Assembly (NCBI GenBank): GCA_046957575.1
Contig: JBKUOG010000008.1
Span: 1-64,000, forward strand
Length of the DNA: 64,000 nucleotides
Origin: UMGS1370 sp046957575
Lineage (GTDB): Bacteria; Bacillota; Clostridia; Lachnospirales; Lachnospiraceae
Direction of reading: 5' to 3'
The first letter of the stretch is position 1. The number at the start of each line of letters is the position of its first letter. Shown one piece after another: positions 53,779-60,406 of this stretch. The position numbers were made by a program, and so were the translations under genes. The notes beneath the pieces are model-generated. The model was not told where the DNA came from, ran no database searches, and worked only from the letters and a program-made list of their open reading frames with translations.

Positions 53779-54702
53779 ATGAGACACTTGTTAAATCCGC
53801 TGGATTTCTCTGTGGAAGAACTCAATACTTTACTGGACTTAGCTGACGATATTGCCGGCAATCTTCCAAAATACGCCCACGTATGTGACGGCAAAAAATT
53901 AGCGACCTGTTTTTATGAGCCGAGCACCCGCACCCGTTTAAGCTTTGAAGCTGCAATGCTTAATTTAGGGGGCAGTGTCCTCGGTTTTTCTTCGGCCAAT
54001 TCCAGTTCTGCTGCTAAAGGTGAGAGCGTTGCTGATACCATCCGAATGATTGGCTGTTATGCAGATATCTGCGCCATGCGCCATCCAAAAGAAGGCGCTC
54101 CCATGGTCGCTTCTCAGGTTGCAGAAATTCCGGTAATTAATGCCGGCGACGGCGGCCACCAGCACCCCACTCAGACACTTACCGACTTGCTTACCATCCG
54201 CTCTCTAAAAGGACGTCTTGACCATCTAACTATTGGTTTTTGCGGAGATTTAAAATTCGGCCGTACTGTTCATTCTCTAATCCATGCCATGGTTCGCTAT
54301 CCGGATGTAAAGTTTGTCCTTATCTCCCCTCCGGAACTGCGCATACCTGATTACCTGCGGGAAGATGTATTAGAGGCAAACCAAATTGAATTCAGGGAAG
54401 TTGACAGCTTAGACGCCGCTCTTCCGGAACTGGATATTCTCTATATGACCAGAGTCCAGAAAGAACGTTTCTTTAATGAAGAAGATTATATCCGCTTAAA
54501 AGACTGCTATATTCTGGACCGCCAGAAGATGAAACTGGCAAAACCGGACATGTTTATCCTTCATCCGCTCCCAAGAGTCAATGAAATCTCTGTTGAGGTA
54601 GATGATGATCCGAGGGCTGCCTACTTTAAACAGGCTCAGTACGGCGTCTATGTGCGGATGGCCCTGATTATGACTTTATTGGAGGTGGAAAAACCATGTT
54701 AA
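53779..54702 (+). CDS. pyrB: aspartate carbamoyltransferase catalytic subunit
   Basis: The 307-residue protein has the carbamoyl-phosphate motif EPSTRTRLSFEAAM, GDGGHQHPTQTLTD and LHPLPRVNEISVEVD. It makes carbamoyl-aspartate for pyrimidine synthesis. AAAGGAGATTTGC precedes the ATG. It overlaps pyrI by 7 bp, so the enzyme is the catalytic plus regulatory type rather than the stand-alone PyrB of Bacilli. Confidence 0.97.
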   Translation: MRHLLNPLDFSVEELNTLLDLADDIAGNLPKYAHVCDGKKLATCFYEPSTRTRLSFEAAMLNLGGSVLGFSSANSSSAAKGESVADTIRMIGCYADICAMRHPKEGAPMVASQVAEIPVINAGDGGHQHPTQTLTDLLTIRSLKGRLDHLTIGFCGDLKFGRTVHSLIHAMVRYPDVKFVLISPPELRIPDYLREDVLEANQIEFREVDSLDAALPELDILYMTRVQKERFFNEEDYIRLKDCYILDRQKMKLAKPDMFILHPLPRVNEISVEVDDDPRAAYFKQAQYGVYVRMALIMTLLEVEKPC

Positions 54703-55133
54703 ATATCGGCGGATTAAAAGACGGCATTGTGCTGGATCATATTGAGGCAGGGCGCAGCCTGGACATCTATTATCATTTAGGTCTGGATAAACTGGAGTGC
54801 CAGGTTGCAATTATTAAAAATGCCCGCAGCAATAAGATGGGACGCAAGGACATTATCAAAATTGAAGGCAGTATGGATCTGATTGACTTGAATGTATTAG
54901 GCTATATTGATCACAACATTACAGTTAATATTATCCGCAATGATAAAATCGTGGAAAAGAAACGGGTAGAACTTCCAGAGCGAATCACCAATGTGATTCA
55001 CTGCAAAAACCCCAGATGCATTACCTCTATCGAGCAGGAACTGCCCCATATCTTCTATCTATCCGATAAAAGCAAAGAAACTTACCGATGCCTGTATTGC
55101 GATGAGGAACACAGCGGCAGAAGAAAAAATTAG
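54696..55133 (+). CDS. pyrI: aspartate carbamoyltransferase regulatory subunit
   Basis: The 145-residue protein has the nucleotide-binding N-terminal half and the C-terminal zinc site made by CKNPRCIT and YRCLYC (four Cys). It binds CTP/ATP and regulates PyrB. It overlaps pyrB by 7 bp and has GGAGGTGG upstream within pyrB. Confidence 0.96.
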   Translation: MLNIGGLKDGIVLDHIEAGRSLDIYYHLGLDKLECQVAIIKNARSNKMGRKDIIKIEGSMDLIDLNVLGYIDHNITVNIIRNDKIVEKKRVELPERITNVIHCKNPRCITSIEQELPHIFYLSDKSKETYRCLYCDEEHSGRRKN

Positions 55134-55167
55134 TGTCAGGCAGAAGGCCCAACTCAAACTTCTCACA

Positions 55168-55199
55168 GAACCGTATGAACGTCTCCTTTCATACGGTTC
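55168..55199. other. 12-bp stem-loop after pyrI, group II intron-like
   Basis: GAACCGTATGAA pairs perfectly with TTCATACGGTTC around 8 nt. On the minus strand the following TCTGTGAGAAG makes the segment resemble the GCCGTATG...TACGGTTCTGTGAG part seen near the end of many bacterial group II introns. No T tract follows in the plus direction, so it is a weak terminator for pyrI. From 55200 to 55450 I see nothing else. Confidence 0.45.
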
Positions 55200-55450
55200 C
55201 TGTCATTTGGCAATCCAAATACAAGATGCTCCAATGAGCAAAAGTTTTGGATCTCGCTTTCTTATAGTGCAGAGCTTACTAAACAGAAAATACTCCGTAT
55301 CCTCTGTCAGCAGGAAAAAGCGGTGAATCCCTTGTGCAGTTACGTTACAATAGATACATATTTTTATAAGAAATGCCCTCCTCCAAGTTTTGTGATTATT
55401 CTCTTACTTATATATTGGGAGAAAAGCGGCGAGACTTAACACTTTGATAC

Positions 55451-55880
55451 TTATTTTTTTATATATGGCTGATTTCTACTATTTGGTTTATCAGGAATCG
55501 TCATCCCAATGAGATTCAATTCAATAGCAGGGTGCAGATAGCTTGTGTAAGGAATATATTCAAATACGGGTTTCCATTTTGCCAGAATAGCAGTTATGCT
55601 ACAATCTTGCCATTCTGCCGTTACCATCTGAAAAAGGATGGATAAATACGAACCCATCGTGAAATACACTGCTCAGAATCAATGGATGTGCATCATTTTT
55701 TACCGACCTCTTCTAATCGAACAAGTCCTCCATCAGTTGTGGTGCAAATCGAGCCGACGGAGCCATGAAGATGCACTGAGCACCGTTGAAAACACCTTCT
55801 TCACCCGCCCCCTCTCCACGAGATACTTTGTCATAATTCCCCATGGAGTTGATTCAAGATTATTGGTGGCTGTTATTCGT
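55451..55880 (-). pseudogene. decayed Fic-domain protein gene
   Basis: Read on the minus strand the Fic core is clear: VFHDGFVFIHPFSDGNGRMA (Fic motif at 55614-55640), with TAG at 55599-55601 where Trp is expected. After one extra base, the frame continues TAILAKWKPVFEYIPYTSYL. Upstream the pieces GVFNGAQCIFMAPSARFAPQ and IMTKYLVERGR lie in different frames, with another TAG at 55713-55715. It therefore has at least two in-frame stops and two frameshifts. Fic proteins transfer AMP to targets, often as toxins; this copy cannot be functional. Confidence 0.85.
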
Positions 55881-56107
55881 CCGATTTTTCAGAAATCGAC
55901 GATACATACGACAAAATCTTATTTGTTATTGTAAAAGGCGATTTATATTCTTCCATAAAAGGCCTCCATAGTCTTGCGTATTATCTTACGTATTTTCTTC
56001 CTTCATTATCTGCGATTTTCTCAGCCTGTGCTTTCAGGCTATTCATGTGTTGTACCCAGGCAAGTTGTTGGGTTTTATGCAGGGGGGTATTTTTACTGTG
56101 ACACAAA

Positions 56108-56149
56108 AAGAAACGGCTCCGTATCAAACTGATGCGAAAGCCGTTTCTT
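56108..56149 (-). terminator. terminator of rnpB
   Basis: AAGAAACGGCT pairs with AGCCGTTTCTT (11 bp, perfect) and is followed on the minus strand by TTTTTG. It lies just past the 3' end of the RNase P RNA. Confidence 0.9.
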
Positions 56150-56158
56150 TTTAATTTT

Positions 56159-56500
56159 GAGTAAAACGGTAAGCCGGGTTATGTCATTGGATGGTCATCT
56201 ATCTAGGCATACTGTCGCCAATATGCTCCAGCGACCTACCCGAAAGCAGACGGGCCGCCTTATGCTTTCTGTTCGGTCTTGCTTCGAATGGGGTTTACAT
56301 GTGCCCCGCCTGTTACCAGCCGGGCGGTAGTCTCTTACACTGCCTTTCCACCCTTACCGCATTGCTGCGGCGGTTTATTTCTGTTGCACTGTCCTTAGAG
56401 TCGCCTCCACCAGACGTTATCTGGCATCCTGCCCTGTGAAGCCCGGACTTTCCTCTCCCATGACCTTTCGGTTTCATGGCAGCGACCATCTGTCTTACTC
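56159..56500 (-). ncRNA. rnpB: RNase P RNA (bacterial class A)
   Basis: The minus-strand sequence has the conserved RNase P core: GAGAGGAAAGTCCGGGCTTC after P3, AGGGTGGAAAGGCAGTGTAAG, a GGTAACAGGCGGGGC region, GGTAGGTCGCTGG and the closing ATGACATAACCCGGCTTACC. The 342-nt length is usual. It cleaves pre-tRNA 5' leaders together with RnpA. Confidence 0.96.
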
Positions 56501-56511
56501 AAAGCACTGGT

Positions 56512-56540
56512 ATCATACCATATTTCTTTCAGCTTGTCCA
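56512..56540 (-). promoter_or_regulatory. rnpB promoter
   Basis: -35 TGGACA (56535-56540) and -10 TATGAT (56512-56517), 17 nt apart on the minus strand, lie just upstream of the mature 5' end. Confidence 0.75.
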
Positions 56541-56573
56541 GACAGGACCGAATTTTAATAATATAACTTGTAA

Positions 56574-56750
56574 TAGTTCAGACATGCAAAATTGCCATAA
56601 ATTTGACCATGGGAGTTTACTCACGATGGAGAAACTTTGTAGCAGCTTTTATAAGGCAGACGCCCAACATCAATAATTCGGCAGCCAAAAAAATTTCTGT
56701 TCAAACGATTTTGTCACATCCGCCAAATTATGAATGGTATGGCTGAACTG
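56574..56750. repeat. 178-bp-family inverted-repeat element, copy B
   Basis: The 177-bp element aligns along its whole length with copy A at 37170-37347, in the same orientation, with most bases identical. The ends are TAGTTCAGACATGC and GTATGGCTGAACTG. The strongest shared blocks are TTTACTCACGATGGA-like sequence, GACGCCCA, GTTCAAACGATTTTG and CCAAATTATGAATGG. Stem positions often change together or weaken to G-T pairs, as for a structured RNA or a MITE. Confidence 0.75.
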
Positions 56751-56790
56751 TTACTATAACTTTTGTTATCCCCAGAGGTTTAAGTTTACA

Positions 56791-56958
56791 AATTTGACCC
56801 ACTGATCCCGCGAGGGATCAGACAACATTATCAATATCCAGCAAGGCAAATAGCACAATTTCAATCCACTGATCCCGCGAGGGATCAGACGTCTTTTCCA
56901 GAACCCACAGCCAAGGACAGCCAGAATTTCAATCCACTGATCCCGCGAGGGATCAGAC
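56791..56958 (-). CRISPR. orphan type I-C-like CRISPR array, 3 repeats and 2 spacers
   Basis: Repeats are 33 bp at 56791-56823 (degenerate at one end), 56858-56890 and 56926-56958. On the minus strand they start GTCTGATCCC, contain the hairpin GATCCCTCGCGGGATC and end GTGGATTGAAAT, the I-C layout. The spacers are 34 and 35 bp (56824-56857, 56891-56925). The degenerate repeat lies at the trailing end, as expected with the leader at higher coordinates. No cas gene is in the window. Confidence 0.9.
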
Positions 56959-57131
56959 AGCAAAATAGCACAGTTCTATTTTGCACTAGAATCAAGTTTT
57001 TGTCAACTACTACCCTAATGAATGACTTCTATCAGAAAAAAGCAAATGTATGTTCTTTTTTCTCGTTAAATTTCTTCTATTTTTGGTGCGAACCTTCCAG
57101 AGAATTTATGTTTACTTCCAGTTCGCACCAA
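56959..57131 (-). promoter_or_regulatory. CRISPR leader region
   Basis: The A/T-rich tract next to the first repeat holds a hairpin (GCAAAATAG/CTATTTTGC, 56961-56985) and, further out, the inverted repeat TTGGTGCGAAC...GTTCGCACCAA (57083-57131), which contains two copies of CTGGAAG. It is taken as the leader because the intact repeats are at this side. From 57132 to 57270 I see nothing definite. Confidence 0.55.
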
Positions 57132-57271
57132 TATCTGAAGCTGCCCTTATAACGAACCAATCATAAACGTGCTTACTTTGAAGCAAACCTTCACCAAAGC
57201 ACTTCTTTATATCACTACTTTCTTAAAATAATCCTTCTATTTTTTCAAGAAAATAATTTTTATAATATGGC

Positions 57272-57305
57272 TTGACATCCAATATTATATATCGTATAAT
57301 ATTGG
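57272..57305 (+). promoter_or_regulatory. PepSY gene promoter with overlapping palindromic operator
   Basis: A full-consensus promoter, TTGACA (57272-57277), 17 nt, TATAAT (57295-57300), is overlaid by the perfect 11-bp inverted repeat CCAATATTATA-N5-TATAATATTGG (57279-57305). The right arm includes the whole -10 box. A repressor bound there would block RNA polymerase. Confidence 0.8.
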
Positions 57306-57360
57306 CATGAACAAGATATTATATTTAAAAATTATTACAAGCATTTTTTAGGAGGTCTTT

Positions 57361-58191
57361 ATGAAGAGAAATTTAATGATTGGATCGCTTGCTATAGGAA
57401 TGTCTTCCATCTTATCTTTAAGCGCATTGGCTATGCCGAATCATACAGAAAATTACATCACCAGAGAAAAGGCAGAATCTATTGCTCTTCAGCATGCCGG
57501 TTTAAAGGAAACTGAGGTAAGATTTGTAAGGGGAAATCTTGATTATGATGACGGCAAGGCTGAATATGAAATTGAATTCTGGAAAGACAGCAAAGAATAC
57601 GACTATGAAATTGATGCTGTCACAGGCACTATCCTCAGCTATGATTACGATATTGAATCCTATGTTATCCCTGTCTCTCACACAAAAACATCTGTACAGA
57701 ATGTTTCCACTGACAAAGCTGCTTCCTATATTACAGATGCACAGGCTAAGACCTTTGCCCTCCAGCATGCAGGTTTAAAGGAATCTGATGTTCAGTTTGT
57801 AAACAGTCTGCTCGACTATGATGATGGCAGAGCTCAGTATGAAGTGGAATTCTGGAAAGACAACAAGGAATATGATTATGAAATTGACGCAGTAAGCGGC
57901 GCAGTTCTTGGCTATGATTATGATATCGAATCTTATGCCATTCCCAGCACCCAGTCTGCTCCATCCACTACAGCAAACGGCTACATTGCAGACAGTCAAG
58001 CTAAGTCTATCGCCCTCCAGCATGCAGGTTTAAAAGAATCTGCGGTCAGCGCTTTAAGATGTAAGTTTGATTATGATGATGGCAGAGCCGAATATGAAGT
58101 AGATTTCCGTCAGGGCGGATTGGAATATGAATATACCATTGACGCATCCACAGGAACTATTTTAGAATACGATATGGATTATGACGATTAA
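57361..58191 (+). CDS. exported protein with three PepSY repeats
   Basis: The 276-residue protein has a signal peptide (MIGSLAIGMSSILSLSALA) and three PepSY-type repeats of about 75-85 residues, each with AxxIALQHAGLKE, LDYDDGxAxYEVEFWKDxKEYDYEIDAxTGxIL and a short linker with Ser/Thr. PepSY domains often bind or inhibit peptidases or act in metal uptake. No anchor is seen, so it is probably secreted. AGGAGG precedes the ATG. Nothing in the neighbourhood indicates its partner. Confidence 0.9.
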   Translation: MKRNLMIGSLAIGMSSILSLSALAMPNHTENYITREKAESIALQHAGLKETEVRFVRGNLDYDDGKAEYEIEFWKDSKEYDYEIDAVTGTILSYDYDIESYVIPVSHTKTSVQNVSTDKAASYITDAQAKTFALQHAGLKESDVQFVNSLLDYDDGRAQYEVEFWKDNKEYDYEIDAVSGAVLGYDYDIESYAIPSTQSAPSTTANGYIADSQAKSIALQHAGLKESAVSALRCKFDYDDGRAEYEVDFRQGGLEYEYTIDASTGTILEYDMDYDD

Positions 58192-58210
58192 TAAATCCCC
58201 AAATATTTTT

Positions 58211-58245
58211 AAGCCAGCACATGGAAATGCTGGCTTTTCTTTTTT
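58211..58245. terminator. terminator between convergent PepSY and YitT genes
   Basis: AAGCCAGCA pairs with TGCTGGCTT (9 bp, 8-nt loop), followed on the plus strand by TTCTTTTTT. The other strand has AAAAATA after the stem, giving a weaker T run. It serves the PepSY gene and possibly the opposing gene. Confidence 0.85.
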
Positions 58246-58252
58246 CAGCCAT

Positions 58253-59101
58253 TTAATATTTCGGCCGGTAAATAATCTCATTTACCGTATACACTGTTAC
58301 AAATGCCTTTGGATCGATTTTGCGGATAAATGTCATCAGTTGGGCGTACTCATTTTTGTCAACAATAGTAATGATTTCCTGTTTTGGCTGATTATCATAA
58401 GCTCCAACGCAGGGATAAATCGTAGCGCCGCTTCTAAGGGTGTGGATAATAAAGTCCCGTATCTGGATCTGTTGTTCCGACACAATGCAGACCCTCTTTT
58501 TCATATTCAGGCCAAAAATAAAATGATCCAGAACCAGTCCGTTTAAATATGTCCCTAAAATACTTAAAACCACAATTTTTTTATCATAGAAAAGAGCAGA
58601 CGATAAGGCAACGCACATTCCTGGAAGAGCCATGGCCTTGCCCAGTTCCATGTGGAAATATTTGTTTAAAATCTTTGCCACAATATCCAGACCGCCTGAA
58701 GATGCATTCTGTTTAAATAAAATTGCAAGCCCCATGCTGACCACAAAAATATAACAGACCGTATCCAGCATGGGATCGCTGTTTATGGATGTAAAATCTG
58801 GAAAAAGGATTTCAAATATTCCCAAAAACAGAGGCAGCAGCAGTGAAGTATACACTGTTTTGATTCCAAATTCCGGACCGATTAGCAAAAAACCAATCAC
58901 CAGCAGCAGACCATTTAGCACAAACGTGATTACAGAAATATTGAGAGGAATTACATTTGCCAGCACCATGGCAAGACCAGATATGCTTCCAACAGAAACA
59001 TTGCTGGGGATCAAAAAGAAAAATACTGCCAAGGCCACGATCAGGGTTGCAAACGTAATGATTATATATTCCCTGATAAAGGAAGTTTTTTTCATGATCA
59101 T
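58253..59101 (-). CDS. YitT-family membrane protein
   Basis: The 282-residue protein has five to six transmembrane helices in the first 200 residues (DUF161/YitT), with VSVGSISGLAMVLAN and ASSGGLDIVAKILNKYFHME, and a C-terminal DUF2179 domain (ITIVDKNEYAQLMTFIRKID). The function of the family is unknown. It starts with ATG overlapping the SGNH gene stop by 4 bp. Confidence 0.9.
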   Translation of the reverse strand: MIMKKTSFIREYIIITFATLIVALAVFFFLIPSNVSVGSISGLAMVLANVIPLNISVITFVLNGLLLVIGFLLIGPEFGIKTVYTSLLLPLFLGIFEILFPDFTSINSDPMLDTVCYIFVVSMGLAILFKQNASSGGLDIVAKILNKYFHMELGKAMALPGMCVALSSALFYDKKIVVLSILGTYLNGLVLDHFIFGLNMKKRVCIVSEQQIQIRDFIIHTLRSGATIYPCVGAYDNQPKQEIITIVDKNEYAQLMTFIRKIDPKAFVTVYTVNEIIYRPKY

Positions 59102-59748
59102 TTATCTCCTGCCCTGTCGGAAAAATACTCTTCTATCACTTCTTTTACTGCTTTTGCCAGCTTTTTATGGTTTTCCTCATCCATGTGAAGCTGATCCAGA
59201 CTGCTGCAAGCTGCTGTTTTAGAAGCGTCTAAATATAAACAATCATACTGTCTGGCCACTTCTTCGTAAAATTTTGCCAGCGCTTTGGATTTTTCCGGCG
59301 ATTCAGCATCAAAACTGGCGTATGGAGAATGGATTACATCCTCTCCTATGTGAACAGGGGAAATCAAAAGGATTTTCGGCGCAATCACTCCTGCTCCGTA
59401 ATCAAAGCTCTGAATGGTCTTTACAAGGCGTTCTGCCCCTTTTGCAATCATTCTCGGTGATGCCTTAAAATGAGCCTTGCAGTCATTGGTACCTAAGCAT
59501 ACTGCAACCATATCAAGAGGCTTGTGACTCTGCAGGGCTACCGGAAGATACTGAATACCGCACCGATTCGGCTCCAGCGGATCCTCCCAGACGGTGGTTC
59601 TCCCTCCCATTCCTTCCTCGATTACATAATAATCTTCTCCCAAAAGCCAGGCCAGACAGCCGGGCCAGCGCACCTTACGTTCATGGCGTCCCCCTTTAGG
59701 GTTGGTACCGAATGTATTGGAATCTCCAAAACAAAGTATCGTTCTCAT
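59098..59748 (-). CDS. SGNH/GDSL-family hydrolase (arylesterase-like)
   Basis: The 216-residue protein shows the SGNH blocks: CFGDSNTFGTNP with catalytic Ser, the Gly in EEGMGGRTTVWED, GTNDCK with Asn, and DQLHMDEENHKKLA with Asp-His. It lacks a signal peptide, so it acts in the cytoplasm on an unknown ester. It overlaps the Nudix gene by 4 bp and the YitT gene by 4 bp. Confidence 0.9.
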   Translation of the reverse strand: MRTILCFGDSNTFGTNPKGGRHERKVRWPGCLAWLLGEDYYVIEEGMGGRTTVWEDPLEPNRCGIQYLPVALQSHKPLDMVAVCLGTNDCKAHFKASPRMIAKGAERLVKTIQSFDYGAGVIAPKILLISPVHIGEDVIHSPYASFDAESPEKSKALAKFYEEVARQYDCLYLDASKTAACSSLDQLHMDEENHKKLAKAVKEVIEEYFSDRAGDK

Positions 59749-60359
59749 CTTGTGTTCTCTCCTGTCTGTATCCTTTTTCTAATCTGCGGCAACACCAGCG
59801 TTTCAAATTCACCCGGATGGCTGCAAAACTCTTTTTTACAGAAAGTAAACGGCTCTCCCTGCAAATCCATTCCGGTAATCTTCCACTCTGGATCATCGGA
59901 CTGTTCTCCTTTTAAAAACTCGGAAGGAAGCACTGCTATGACCCTCTCTACCTCTTCCCCTGAGGCAAAAAACGGCAAATCCATCTGGTACAGGTAAACA
60001 TGGGCAAACTCCTGGTTAAAGTAAGAGTCCCATTTTGCAGTTTCTGTAATCATCCCCAGATATTCTAACTTTTCCTTTTCTGCCGCAATGCCCAGTTCCT
60101 CATAAATCTCTCTGAGCACTGTTTCCTCATGGGATTCTCCCTCTGCCACATGACCGCCTGAACTGATATCATACCACCCAGGAAAATCTTTTTTATCAAA
60201 CGCTCTCTGCTGCAGATAGAGCCATGTCTCACCTCCCATGGAACAGATCATCCAGCAGTGAATCACCTCATGCCAGAGTCCTTTCTTGTGAACCTCATCC
60301 CGCATAGCCCTGCCGGTTTTCTCGTGCTTTTCATTGTAAACTTCAAGCCACTCTTCCAT
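59745..60359 (-). CDS. Nudix hydrolase
   Basis: The 204-residue protein has the full Nudix box GGHVAEGESHEETVLREIYE followed by ELG (about 69-91). It begins MEEWLEVYNEKHEKTGRAMR, like isopentenyl-diphosphate isomerase-type Nudix proteins, and hydrolyses a nucleoside-diphosphate-like substrate. It overlaps the SGNH hydrolase by 4 bp. Confidence 0.92.
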   Translation of the reverse strand: MEEWLEVYNEKHEKTGRAMRDEVHKKGLWHEVIHCWMICSMGGETWLYLQQRAFDKKDFPGWYDISSGGHVAEGESHEETVLREIYEELGIAAEKEKLEYLGMITETAKWDSYFNQEFAHVYLYQMDLPFFASGEEVERVIAVLPSEFLKGEQSDDPEWKITGMDLQGEPFTFCKKEFCSHPGEFETLVLPQIRKRIQTGENTR

Positions 60360-60380
60360 GTCTTCTCCTTCTTATGTAAC

Positions 60381-60406
60381 CGGCGGCCTTTTAAAAACAG
60401 CCGCCG
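60381..60406 (-). other. hairpin across the kinase stop codon
   Basis: CGGCGGC and GCCGCCG form a 7-bp GC-only stem with the stop codon of the kinase gene in its loop. It is too close to the Nudix ribosome site to be a normal terminator; it may tune Nudix translation or mRNA decay. Confidence 0.4.

Noticed and set aside
56191..56439. 82-codon plus-strand frame
   Set aside because: It is the antisense of the RNase P RNA.
56766..56963. 65-codon minus-strand frame with internal repeats
   Set aside because: The repeats are the CRISPR repeats; the frame is accidental.
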